NCBI GenBank assembly: GCA_937925855.1
Contig: CALAMO010000058.1
Location: forward strand, 1-50,019
Direction of reading: 5' to 3'
Origin: an uncultured Thiotrichaceae bacterium
GTDB taxonomy: Bacteria; Pseudomonadota; Gammaproteobacteria; Thiotrichales; Thiotrichaceae
Length of the DNA: 50,019 nucleotides
The number at the start of each line of letters is the position of its first letter. Position 1 is the stretch's first letter. A program made the position numbers and the translations under genes. Shown piece after piece: positions 1 through 8,612 of this stretch. The notes beneath the pieces are model-generated. The model was not told the DNA's origin and ran no database searches. It was given only the letters and a program-made list of their open reading frames with translations.

Positions 1-154
1 CGGTACTGTGCGGTACGCCGACCAGCGCAATGTCGCAGTTCTTCGGCTCGGGGTCAGCCGGACAGCGAAATAAGGTCGGTATACCCCACCAATACAAGCC
101 ATTCAGCATGGCATCGAGCTTTTCCTGTGTACCCTGGTCGTGTTGGTCGCTCAT
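1..154 (-). CDS. Agmatinase/arginase (ureohydrolase) family protein, N-terminal part
   Basis: Partial: the gene enters from the left edge and only about 51 N-terminal codons are visible. The ATG lies on the complement of 152-154. Reading inward gives a Trp-Trp-Gly-Ile-Pro-Thr segment and then D-I-A-L-V-G-V-P-H-S-T, the typical start of agmatinase/guanidinobutyrase-type ureohydrolases, which hydrolyse guanidino compounds to urea and an amine at a dinuclear Mn site. The Mn ligands lie outside the window, so substrate cannot be judged. It starts 3 nt after the stop of fdxA, so the two are probably co-transcribed. The family is inferred from this short conserved segment only. Confidence 0.75.
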   Translation of the reverse strand, partial: MSDQHDQGTQEKLDAMLNGLYWWGIPTLFRCPADPEPKNCDIALVGVPHST

Positions 155-157
155 AGC

Positions 158-499
158 TTAAGACCCTTCGCCCGGTTCACGCGATAATAAATCAGCCTTA
201 CCTGCTTTACCCGCCCAGTCCTCAGCACCTGGCATTGGGTCTTTCTGTTCCGTAATCACCGGCCATATTTCCGCCAGCTCCGCATTGATTTCTATCCATT
301 TTTCCTGCTCCGGCTCCAGATCATCATCTGCCCTAATCGCATCCACCGGGCATTCCGGCTCACAAATCCCGCAGTCAATGCATTCATCGGGATGAATAAC
401 CAGAAAATTTTCACCTTCATAAAAACAATCGACCGGACAAACGGTGACACAATCCGTGTGCTTGCACATGATGCAATCTTCGGTAACTACATAGGTCAT
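158..499 (-). CDS. fdxA: 7Fe ferredoxin FdxA
   Basis: 113-residue cytoplasmic ferredoxin of the Azotobacter FdI/FdxA type, an electron carrier with one [3Fe-4S] and one [4Fe-4S] cluster. Visible cysteines are C9, C12, C17, C21 and C25, then C40, C43, C46 and C50. By family comparison C9, C17 and C50 bind the 3Fe cluster and C21, C40, C43 and C46 the 4Fe cluster. The acidic C-terminal extension with E-x-W-x-x-I-N is also typical. Length matches the usual 107-113 residues. It is followed at once by the agmatinase-family gene. The redox partner cannot be told from the sequence. Confidence 0.95.
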   Translation of the reverse strand: MTYVVTEDCIMCKHTDCVTVCPVDCFYEGENFLVIHPDECIDCGICEPECPVDAIRADDDLEPEQEKWIEINAELAEIWPVITEQKDPMPGAEDWAGKAGKADLLSREPGEGS

Positions 500-583
500 A
501 ATAAATACTCAGCGCCTGACAAATGCGTTAATTATGGCGGGCTGGAGGCGCTAAATGCAAGCAAACACAGCGTAGCAGAACAC

Positions 584-904
584 TTAAAACTTACCGTAAT
601 CACGCTCGACTTTGCTGATACGGGTCTTGCAGTCGGCATACCACTGTTCCAGCCCGAGCTTTTGGGCTTCTTGATGTTCCGGGTGGTGTTTCCACTGGCG
701 AATCGATTCCAGGTCAGCCCAGTAGGATACGGTGATACCCAAACCGTCTCTGGCCGATTCCACGCCGAGAAAACCGGGTTGCTGTGCCGCCAGTTCCAGC
801 ATTTTGGTCGCCATGGTGGCATAACCGTTATCATCCTCAGTGCGGAGCGAGCTGAAAATGACGGCGTAATAAGGGGGTTCTGGCGTTTGTGCAATTGAGG
901 TCAT
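584..904 (-). CDS. Antibiotic biosynthesis monooxygenase (ABM) domain protein
   Basis: 106-residue single-domain protein of the dimeric alpha/beta-barrel ABM family. The sequence shows P-Y-Y-A-V-I-F-S-S, then a P-G-F-L-G-V-E-S strand and S-Y-W-A-D-L-E-S-I-R-Q-W-K, the usual hallmark of ABM proteins. A tail with W-Y-A-D-C-K-T-R-I-x-x-V-E-R-D-Y is common in the subgroup annotated as antibiotic biosynthesis monooxygenase. Members act as cofactor-independent monooxygenases, haem-degrading enzymes or have unknown roles; no specific activity can be assigned. It lies upstream of fdxA on the same strand with an 84-nt gap. Confidence 0.85.
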   Translation of the reverse strand: MTSIAQTPEPPYYAVIFSSLRTEDDNGYATMATKMLELAAQQPGFLGVESARDGLGITVSYWADLESIRQWKHHPEHQEAQKLGLEQWYADCKTRISKVERDYGKF

Positions 905-1010
905 GGCCGTAATCCGTATTAAAGTACCACGGCCAAGGATAACAATTTTACTGCGGACTGTCTGCGCCCGCCACTCGCTTCAAATGCAGGGCTGGCACGC
1001 AGCGCTGCCG

Positions 1011-1760
1011 CTACAAATAGCCGCCTGCGGCCTGCACGATTTTCTGCGTTTCCGGGTCAGACAACCAAACCGCGACCGCCGTCTGCTTCTGCCCCATTTG
1101 CGGCACACCTTTCACCTGTAAACGCCATTTTTGCGGCTGCGCATCAACCGTATGTTGCTCGTGCTGTAATACCACAAAATCATTCTTCAGCAGGCGGCCT
1201 GCGTTCTCGCCGCGTTGCACGTCGGTCTCAACCCCCATCCCCAGGTAGGCCACGTTTAATACCAGCTGATCACGCTGAAAATAATCGCCAGATGCCGGAG
1301 AGAAATTCACGGCCAGTCGATTCTCAGCGCCTAATACGGCCTTTAAAACCCCGGCACGCTGATGCGCCGCCTCCCATTCACGCACGCCGCGCAAATGCCC
1401 GCGCCACTCCGCACCGTTCAACACAACACCCGGTGTGTAGCTTTGGCGTACATTGCCAACGGCAACATGTTTACGCTGGCGGTTACTGTAATCAGCCGAG
1501 GCAAAACGATCCTCCCAGCCGAGGTAATCCCAGTAATCAACGTGGAAAGCCAGCGGGATAAAATCTTTAAACACCTCGCGCTTGTCTTTCAGGGTACTAA
1601 ACCATTTTTCTGCTGGTGGGCAGCTGTGGCAACCCTCGGAAGTATACAGTTCGAGCACGTCGGTGGTGCGGACGCTGCTGGTATATTCACCGGCCTGGGC
1701 GGCGGCGGACAGGGTGAGCGTGAATGCTAAAGCGGCTAAATGTTGGGTGATGGGTTTCAT
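1011..1760 (-). CDS. Secreted DUF1223 thioredoxin-like protein
   Basis: 249 residues beginning with a clear Sec signal peptide (M-K-P-I-T-Q-H-L-A-A-L-A-F-T... ending near A-Q-A, about residue 23). The mature part has the DUF1223 signature: L-E-L-Y-T-S-E-G-C-x-S-C-P-P-A-E, a CxxC pair in a thioredoxin-like position, followed by F-H-V-D-Y-W-D-Y-L-G-W-x-D-x-F and Y-T-P-G-V-V-L-N-G. Family members are periplasmic proteins of unknown function, presumed redox-active. The gene stands alone on the minus strand upstream of the ABM gene. The domain call is secure, the function is not. Confidence 0.88.
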   Translation of the reverse strand: MKPITQHLAALAFTLTLSAAAQAGEYTSSVRTTDVLELYTSEGCHSCPPAEKWFSTLKDKREVFKDFIPLAFHVDYWDYLGWEDRFASADYSNRQRKHVAVGNVRQSYTPGVVLNGAEWRGHLRGVREWEAAHQRAGVLKAVLGAENRLAVNFSPASGDYFQRDQLVLNVAYLGMGVETDVQRGENAGRLLKNDFVVLQHEQHTVDAQPQKWRLQVKGVPQMGQKQTAVAVWLSDPETQKIVQAAGGYL

Positions 1761-1881
1761 GATTTTCCTGCCGGTTTGTCAGTAACTTCGGCAGATACGC
1801 TTTGGGAGAACTGATTGGATGCAAGTGCATTAAATTTCATGCAAACCCGACCTTCCACTCACACTCAGAATGGCATGGCAT

Positions 1882-2757
1882 TTACAGCTGCTGGATTTGT
1901 GCTTCGCTTAATCCGGTAAATTCCACGACCTGAGCGACAGGCATACCCGCCAACAGCATCTTCTTAGCAACACTGATAGCACCCTGCTCGAATCCTTCTT
2001 CACGTCCTTCTTCACCTCCTTCTTCACGCCCTTGTTCCAAACCCTTCTCCTCAGCTAAGGTTAGGGACGCTTTCTGAATAAAAATAAAATCCTTGCGCCT
2101 TTGCTGCGCGTCCAGCTCTTTTGCGCTCATCATACTTTCATCAATCAACGCAAAAGCCCGGTTCAATGGTTCAGCAAACGTCTCTGGAATAAAATCCATC
2201 TCCCCGGCATGTTTAAGAAAATACATCCACTGCTCAGCAATATTGTTGGTTTGCAGCTCCTCAAACGCCTTAGTAAATTTTGGCAACTCCACAAACACCA
2301 GTTCAATATCATCGGAGTATTCCACCAGGCTATCTTTCTCAATCATTCTGAAACGGCTGACCACATCGGGGTGTTGTTCAAACATAGTGAAATCAACAAT
2401 CGTCAGCGCAATGACCGGATTTAGCAGCGTATAGTCCTCACCTTTACTCAGTTGTACAGAATAACTCTTAGCGGCGTTATACAGGACACATTTTTCAAAG
2501 CCATGGTGGTTTAGCACCTGCATTTCGATAATGACCTGAGTGCCGTCGTTCAGCACGGCCTTCACATCCACAAAAGTGTCTTTCATGCCTTTAATTATTG
2601 GAACGGTATAGGGATCAACAATAGTCAAATCTGCCACTTGCTGACTGCGCTCAGCATAGAGAATGGCATTCAGGAAGCTGATCAGAATGGACTTGCTACC
2701 TTCGCTGGCGAAGACTTTTTTGAAAGCTAAATCTGTTTTAACATCGAGGAATTTCAT
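1882..2757 (-). CDS. Rpn-family recombination-promoting nuclease / PD-(D/E)XK transposase-like protein
   Basis: 291 residues. The N-terminus (F-L-D-V-K-T-D-L-A-F-K-K-V-F) and the core with D64, E78 and Q80 (V-D-V-K-A ... I-I-E-M-Q) form the PD-(D/E)XK nuclease centre of the Rpn/YhgA-like family. Rpn proteins are DNA endonucleases tied to RecA-independent recombination and, more recently, to phage defence. The C-terminal region (about 238-258) is a Glu/Gly-rich low-complexity run, followed by a short helix-turn-helix-like tail (M-P-V-A-Q-V-V-E-F-T-G-L-S-E-A-Q-I). The tail is encoded by 12-bp tandem units. The gene is intact and single; such genes are usually multicopy in a genome. Confidence 0.88.
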   Translation of the reverse strand: MKFLDVKTDLAFKKVFASEGSKSILISFLNAILYAERSQQVADLTIVDPYTVPIIKGMKDTFVDVKAVLNDGTQVIIEMQVLNHHGFEKCVLYNAAKSYSVQLSKGEDYTLLNPVIALTIVDFTMFEQHPDVVSRFRMIEKDSLVEYSDDIELVFVELPKFTKAFEELQTNNIAEQWMYFLKHAGEMDFIPETFAEPLNRAFALIDESMMSAKELDAQQRRKDFIFIQKASLTLAEEKGLEQGREEGGEEGREEGFEQGAISVAKKMLLAGMPVAQVVEFTGLSEAQIQQL

Positions 2758-2876
2758 GGTGCGTGTGCTGTGGTTGCTGATGGGTTGATCTTAGCATAAC
2801 TCTACCGCTATCCTTCATATTGCTCCCGCATACCTTCGCCGATAGCCCTTTCCATAACCAGCCTATTCAAGCTCAA

Positions 2877-5800
2877 TCACCCCTCCCGAATCAACGCCAT
2901 CATCTCCTTCGCCGACAGCTTCCCACTCACATCACTCCCCTCCAGCAAACTATCCGCCAAATCCCGCTTCTGCTGGTGCAGTCTAACAATCTTCTCCTCG
3001 ATGGTATTCTCCACCACCAACCGATAAATCGTCACTGGCCGCTGCTGCCCAATCCGATGCGCCCGATCCGAGGCCTGATCTTCCACCGCCGGGTTCCACC
3101 AAGGATCCATATGAATCACATAGTCCGCCGCCGTCAGGTTCAACCCAAATCCACCGGCTTTCAGGCTAATCAGGAATATATCCTTCTCGCCACGCTGGAA
3201 CGCCTCCACCGCTTTCTGCCGCGCTTCCTGCGGCGTTGAACCATCGAGGTAATGATACGCAATTCCCCGCTGATCCAGCCAGTCACGAATCAACGCCAGA
3301 TGCTTCACAAACTGGCTAAATATCAGCGCTTTATGCTGATTCAGCAGCAGCTCGTCCACCAATTCAGTCAGCGCCTGTAACTTAGCCGACGGTAGTTCAC
3401 TCTCCGGCATCACCAGCTGCGGATGACAGCTCGCTAAACGTAAGCGCGTAATCTGCGCCAAGACCTGTAAATGCCCGACCTCCTCATCGGCATCACTCTC
3501 GGTCTGCAAACTGTCGATGGCCTGTTGCCGCATCGCTTCATACAAAGCGCGCTCACCTTCACCCAGGCTAATCTGGAGTGTAATTTCCGTGCGCGGCGGT
3601 AACTCCTGTAACACCTGATTTTTAGTGCGCCGCAGCATAAAAGGCTGCACCAAGCGCTTCAGGCTCTGCCGCGCTTTGGGATCACTATCACGTTCAATCG
3701 GCGTCTGGAAACGCTCACCAAATTTTTGTTGCGAAAACAATAAACCAGGATTAAGGAAACGGAACAGGCTCCACAGTTCACCGAGGTGGTTTTCGACCGG
3801 CGTACCGGTGGTAATGAGGCGGAAATCACCCTGTAACTGGTAGGCTGCCTTAGTACGCTTGGCGTTAGTATTCTTAATCGCCTGCGCCTCATCCAGCACA
3901 ATGCTGCCCCACTTCACCGCCTGAAACTTGTCCGCATCCTGCTGCAACAAGCCATAGCTGCAAATCAACAGGTCGCCACCACCGACACTGTCCAACAATG
4001 CGCCCCGCTCTTTGCCACGATAAAACACCGGACGCAGCGTCGGTGCAAATTTCTGACATTCACTAAACCAGTTATTGCACACCGACGTGGGTGCCACGAC
4101 CAACGCCGCCCCTTTATCCATCCGGGTGAGCAATAAAGCCAGCGTCTGGATCGTCTTGCCTAATCCCATATCATCGGCCAGACACGCCCCCACACCCCAT
4201 TCCGCTAACCGCGCCATCCATTGAAAACCTTCCAGCTGATAATCACGCAGTTCGGCTTTGAGCGTCGCAGGCACCTCAGGTTTACGCGCCTGAATCGTGT
4301 TCAGGCGTTGCAGCTGAGTCTTCCACTGCTTATCCGCCTTCAACTCACCCATATCGTTTAGCAGGTCATTCGCCGCCAACCCAGCCAGTGCGCCGATCTT
4401 CACACCTTTTTTACCGTCGCTCTCAACCAACGTATTCAGCGTATCCAGCTTCTTCTGAAACTGGCGAGTCAGGCTGAGAAATTGACCGTTACCGAGCGCC
4501 ACAAAGCGCCCTATGGCCGTCGCACTCAATTCCAATAGCTGACGTAAGGTCAGCACAGTGTCGGCATCAACCTGCACCTTGCCATCCAAATGAAACCAAT
4601 CATTTTTTGTTGCCAGTTTAAGCGACATGCTGCCCGCCCCCACCGGCGCAGTCACCCGCATTTTCTCACCTTCCGGCCAGGCTAACACCACCTTATCGCC
4701 CAGCGCATGCAGCTGCTCCAACGCCTCCAGACAATCCTCCGGCAACTCCAACATCAGATCATCTTCTGCATCCAGCCAGTCCATTAACGCCGGACAGGCC
4801 CGAATAATTTCATGCACCTGTTGTTGCTCACGTTTAATCGCCCGACTGGTTTGCAGCAGCTTACCGCCGACCTCAGCCAGCACATTGCTGCGACCATTAC
4901 CGGGCACAAACACCGGCCCGCCCTGTTCGCCAAACGGCTGCACCCGCATCATCATGCGTAAACCGTCACCCCAGGGCAGCATGTGAATATGGATACGCTG
5001 ATCGGCCTCAACCGCTTCCGCGCCACCATCAGCACCGACCTGAATATCCGATTGAATCGTGATTAACGGCGCGAGGGTTTCAAGCGTTTTGCGCAGCGTA
5101 GCCTCAGCTTCCGGCGGCACCAGCAGACCGTTTTCACCTAAGACACTATGCAGCTGTAGCACAGCGGCAGTGAGCTGATACACCCGAATTTGTACCGCTG
5201 TTTCCTCCAATACCAGAGAGCTGTCGGGCTTATAGTCCACATTGTCTTTCAGCTCCGGCTGTAGGCGAATACGAATCTTTTTACCCTCACGCGCGGTCAA
5301 CAGCTCGGCTTTGCCCAGCTGAATATCCAGCGGCGTATTAATCGCATCCTGCCAGAACACCCTCGGGTGCCCGACCAGCGTAGGCCAGACACGCCGCATG
5401 CTGATGTCGTACACCTTGGTGCCATAGCCGGAATAATTGTATTCATAGCCCATCTCAATACAGCCACAAACACGGCGATCATCGGCATCGAGGTAAGCTA
5501 AATCCTGCGGTGTGCCGTAAAGATGTTTAAGCGCAACATTGCGCCCCGCTGTCCAACCGCCCTTTTTGGTACGCTTTTGTAAACGCGGCACAACACTGTA
5601 CTCGGTGACCGTGGTCGAGAGGTAGGCGTAGTTATGGACATGCTTTTCTATCACCCAGATCAGGCGTTCACTGTGCACGCCATCAGGCGTTTTACCTTTA
5701 GTGCTGCCTGCTTTGCCCTGCCCCAGACGCTGCAGCGCTTCTAACGCCCGCTCCCATTCTGCTTGGGGACGATTGAGGTGAATCAGGAACGACTGGCAGC

Positions 5801-7124
5801 CCAATTTATCACGCAGTGCAGCAGCGGTCGCAGCATGCGTATCTTTCTTCGCCTCAGTGTCCGGCAACAACTCAGCCATAGCCGCGGAATACTCTCCCAC
5901 CAACCAGTCATAACCCGCCTGCTTCGCCAGGTTAGTATTAACCTCGGTATACTGCAGCAGCTTGTCATCCACTTTATTACCCAGCCAAAAATGGGTACAC
6001 AGGGTTAGCAGTAAGGCCAGTGGTGATTCAAATTCAGGTTTATCATCTTTTCTAGCATCTGGCTGCTTGCCAGTCTGCTGCGCGTAACCATAGCGGTAAA
6101 GAATACGAAAACAGGCGTCGTCGTGCTCCATATTCAGCGCCTGCTTCATGCCATCAGCAATTTTCTTCTCATCCTCACTGAGCAACATCATTAATACGCA
6201 CAGCACTTCAGACTGATCGCGGAACCAAATCTTCTGACCACGCGGTGCTTTGTATAATTTACGCAGCAGCGCCAGCCCCTTTTTATAGGATTTCAGCCCA
6301 TTCGTATGATCACCGGCATACAAACATTGCACGGCATGAAAAGCATGCCAGCGTGCCGTGTGCGCCGTTGTCCCCTCCGGCTGCTTCAATAGCGGCCCGG
6401 CCCAGTCACCGCGTGCAAAAAACTGCCAATACAGCGGCGAACCATAAAACTCCCAAACCTGGCTGCTGGGGTTCTCGGTCAAATACCGACCCATATCACC
6501 CCACACTGCGTCAATATCAGCTAAATCATTAAAAGCAATATCAAGATAAGGCGGCGCAATCGTTTGCATATAGGTGTGGCGCGGAATACATGCGGCCCAA
6601 TCTGGATTAAGCGATTCCCCCCAGAGCAGTGTCCAGGGATGTTTGCTCTGAAACGCACGCAGATAAACCGACACCAGGTGCAAAGCCTGCGCACTGTTAC
6701 CCGACAGCACTTCTAAACGAATATCGCGCAAGCCTTCTTCCCGCGAGCGCCAGTTATTATAACCTTCCGCATTAAAATGCAGCCCGATAGCTTGCCGGTA
6801 GGTGGCAAAGCGACCCACATGCATACTGCGCCGCGTTAAGGTATCGCGTAAATCCGGGCGGCACTGGTAACGCACGGTACCGCTATAAGCCAAACCGCCG
6901 TTATCATCGCTGAGCCAACCCTGTTCGATGAGGCGCTGTAATTCCGGCTTGATCGACTTAAACGTAATCCGCTCTTGCGAAGGCAAGGTGATCCCACAAT
7001 CCGACGCCGCGCGTGCAATCGGCGTGGCCGCCGCATCACTATAGATAACCGCCATTAATTCCAGCAGAAACTGCGTCTGTTCCGGCAGTTTTAGAAAGCT
7101 ATTTTCATCAAAGGTATCAGCCAT
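2877..7124 (-). CDS. SNF2-family DEAD/DEAH-box helicase
   Basis: Very large SNF2/Rad54-type ATPase of about 1415 residues, presumably translocating on double-stranded DNA. The C-terminal third carries the motor: R-D-Y-Q-L-E-G-F-Q-W (Q-like), D-D-M-G-L-G-K-T (motif I), L-D-E-A-Q-A-I-K-N (motif II), T-G-T-P-V-E-N (III), then helicase-C motifs L-I-F-S-Q-F, Y-L-D-G-S-T, S-L-K-A-G-G-F-G-L-N-L-T and D-R-A-H-R-I-G-Q. The long N-terminal part has no catalytic motif I recognise; it resembles the uncharacterised N-terminus of bacterial SNF2 proteins. I place the start at M-A-D-T-F-D-E-N; an in-frame upstream start at 7217 would add 31 residues that look non-conserved. No neighbouring methylase or nuclease points to a DISARM- or Zorya-like context. 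Confidence 0.93.
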   Translation of the reverse strand: MADTFDENSFLKLPEQTQFLLELMAVIYSDAAATPIARAASDCGITLPSQERITFKSIKPELQRLIEQGWLSDDNGGLAYSGTVRYQCRPDLRDTLTRRSMHVGRFATYRQAIGLHFNAEGYNNWRSREEGLRDIRLEVLSGNSAQALHLVSVYLRAFQSKHPWTLLWGESLNPDWAACIPRHTYMQTIAPPYLDIAFNDLADIDAVWGDMGRYLTENPSSQVWEFYGSPLYWQFFARGDWAGPLLKQPEGTTAHTARWHAFHAVQCLYAGDHTNGLKSYKKGLALLRKLYKAPRGQKIWFRDQSEVLCVLMMLLSEDEKKIADGMKQALNMEHDDACFRILYRYGYAQQTGKQPDARKDDKPEFESPLALLLTLCTHFWLGNKVDDKLLQYTEVNTNLAKQAGYDWLVGEYSAAMAELLPDTEAKKDTHAATAAALRDKLGCQSFLIHLNRPQAEWERALEALQRLGQGKAGSTKGKTPDGVHSERLIWVIEKHVHNYAYLSTTVTEYSVVPRLQKRTKKGGWTAGRNVALKHLYGTPQDLAYLDADDRRVCGCIEMGYEYNYSGYGTKVYDISMRRVWPTLVGHPRVFWQDAINTPLDIQLGKAELLTAREGKKIRIRLQPELKDNVDYKPDSSLVLEETAVQIRVYQLTAAVLQLHSVLGENGLLVPPEAEATLRKTLETLAPLITIQSDIQVGADGGAEAVEADQRIHIHMLPWGDGLRMMMRVQPFGEQGGPVFVPGNGRSNVLAEVGGKLLQTSRAIKREQQQVHEIIRACPALMDWLDAEDDLMLELPEDCLEALEQLHALGDKVVLAWPEGEKMRVTAPVGAGSMSLKLATKNDWFHLDGKVQVDADTVLTLRQLLELSATAIGRFVALGNGQFLSLTRQFQKKLDTLNTLVESDGKKGVKIGALAGLAANDLLNDMGELKADKQWKTQLQRLNTIQARKPEVPATLKAELRDYQLEGFQWMARLAEWGVGACLADDMGLGKTIQTLALLLTRMDKGAALVVAPTSVCNNWFSECQKFAPTLRPVFYRGKERGALLDSVGGGDLLICSYGLLQQDADKFQAVKWGSIVLDEAQAIKNTNAKRTKAAYQLQGDFRLITTGTPVENHLGELWSLFRFLNPGLLFSQQKFGERFQTPIERDSDPKARQSLKRLVQPFMLRRTKNQVLQELPPRTEITLQISLGEGERALYEAMRQQAIDSLQTESDADEEVGHLQVLAQITRLRLASCHPQLVMPESELPSAKLQALTELVDELLLNQHKALIFSQFVKHLALIRDWLDQRGIAYHYLDGSTPQEARQKAVEAFQRGEKDIFLISLKAGGFGLNLTAADYVIHMDPWWNPAVEDQASDRAHRIGQQRPVTIYRLVVENTIEEKIVRLHQQKRDLADSLLEGSDVSGKLSAKEMMALIREG

Positions 7125-7271
7125 GTGCGAGCCACCAACACGGGGTAAGGATAGGGCAGATGAGTATCGCACTGCTGGCGTGCTGCAGGCAAAAGTATTT
7201 CCGGTGCCACTAATCAAACCCGCTAATCATGATGCGCTTTAGCCAGATTAAACCGCTGACACCCCGCGCAG

Positions 7272-7781
7272 TTAGCTGCCGGTGGCAGGTTCTCCGGCGA
7301 CAAATGCCTCGATACCGCTCAGCGCATGCATCACCGTCTGCGCCCGCACCGCTTCCCGATCCCCATCAAAATAGCAGGTTTCTGTTTTAATGGACTGATC
7401 GGGCAGCGCCCAAGCAAAACACACCATCCCCACCGGCTTATTCGGCGTGGCCCCACCCGGCCCGGCGATACCCGTTACCGCCACTGCGACCTGCGCCAGT
7501 GAATGAGCCACCGCCCCCTGCACCATTTCCTGTGCGACCGCCTCACTGACCGCGCCATGCTGCTGTAAGGTTGCCGCAGACACGCCCAACATACGCTGTT
7601 TAGCCGCATTGCTATAGGTGATAAAACCACCCTCAAACCAGTCCGAGCTGCCCGCCAGATCGGTACAGCTTTTCGCAATCCAGCCGCCGGTGCAGGACTC
7701 CGCCGTTGCCATCCGCAAACCTGCGGTGCGCAACACCCCGGCTACCTGTTCCGCCTGTAATGTCAGTTGTTTCTGCTTCAT
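7272..7781 (-). CDS. pncC: Nicotinamide-nucleotide amidase (CinA C-terminal domain family)
   Basis: 169-residue stand-alone CinA-C protein. It deamidates nicotinamide mononucleotide to nicotinate mononucleotide in pyridine nucleotide salvage. Visible are A27-E-S-C-T-G-G33 with the candidate nucleophile S29, the F-I-T-Y-S-N-A-A-K segment near 53-61, and T-G-I-A-G-P-G-G (103-110). Length matches E. coli PncC (about 165), and no N-terminal CinA molybdopterin-like domain is present. It lies 147 nt upstream of the SNF2 gene on the same strand and is divergent from yceH. Confidence 0.93.
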   Translation of the reverse strand: MKQKQLTLQAEQVAGVLRTAGLRMATAESCTGGWIAKSCTDLAGSSDWFEGGFITYSNAAKQRMLGVSAATLQQHGAVSEAVAQEMVQGAVAHSLAQVAVAVTGIAGPGGATPNKPVGMVCFAWALPDQSIKTETCYFDGDREAVRAQTVMHALSGIEAFVAGEPATGS

Positions 7782-7872
7782 TGTTCTTCACCTGTAGGAC
7801 AGCATCGTTGTAGTATTAATCATAACCAACAAATACACAGTAAACACTCACCAAAATTCACAGGGCAAAACG

Positions 7873-8523
7873 ATGCTGGACTTAGACGAAAACCCAAAAC
7901 CACCGTTTAACAAAGAAGAAATCCGTATTCTTGGCTGTCTGATGGAAAAGCAGCTGACCACCCCCAAAGGCTATCCGCCGACTATGAACTCGCTGATGCT
8001 GGCCTGTAACCAGAAAACCAGCCGTGAGCCGGTAATGAATATGACCGAAGGCGATGTCGGCCATATTACCCGCAGCCTGATTGAACACGGCTGTATCACC
8101 ATCCAGAACAGCGGTCGCGCTCAAAAAGTCGAACACCGCATGCGCACTAAACTGGGCATCAATCAAAAACAACAGGCGATTCTCGCCGTGCTGTTTCTGC
8201 GCCGCCCCCAAACCTTAAACGAAATCAAAACCCGCACCGAGCGCATGGCCGATTTCGCCGGTGTGCATGAAATACAGGAAATTCTGAATACCTGGATGGA
8301 AGGCGAGAAACCAACGGTTATCCGCCTGCCTGCTGGCAGTGGCCGCCGCGAAGACCGTTATTTTCATACCCTGGGCACTGAGGATTTAGAAGCGTTACAG
8401 GACGAAATTCCGGTGAGTACTGCTTCCGGTAGTGCTGCGCGTGAAAACAACCACTATGATGAATTACTGGAACGGATTGAAGCGCTGGAGAAGCGGGTTA
8501 AGGATTTGGAGGAGATGATATAG
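7873..8523 (+). CDS. yceH: YceH family protein (DUF480)
   Basis: 216 residues. E-E-I-R-I-L-G-C-L-M-E-K-Q-L-T-T-P-K-G-Y-P near the start, followed by N-S-L-M-L-A-C-N-Q-K-T-S-R-E-P-V, is the DUF480/YceH signature. The family has two winged-helix domains and a short C-terminal coiled coil (L-L-E-R-I-E-A-L-E-K-R-V-K-D-L-E-E) that is visible here. Role unknown; presumed DNA-binding. It is divergent from pncC, with about 90 nt between for both promoters. A G-rich ribosome site (AGGGC) precedes the ATG. Confidence 0.92.
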   Translation: MLDLDENPKPPFNKEEIRILGCLMEKQLTTPKGYPPTMNSLMLACNQKTSREPVMNMTEGDVGHITRSLIEHGCITIQNSGRAQKVEHRMRTKLGINQKQQAILAVLFLRRPQTLNEIKTRTERMADFAGVHEIQEILNTWMEGEKPTVIRLPAGSGRREDRYFHTLGTEDLEALQDEIPVSTASGSAARENNHYDELLERIEALEKRVKDLEEMI

Positions 8524-8612
8524 CCTCGGCACCGGTATGCATTCCTGTCGCGGTACCTGTATTATTTAAATGATATTACTTAAATGATTAAAGAGCCATA
8601 GTACCCATAGCC

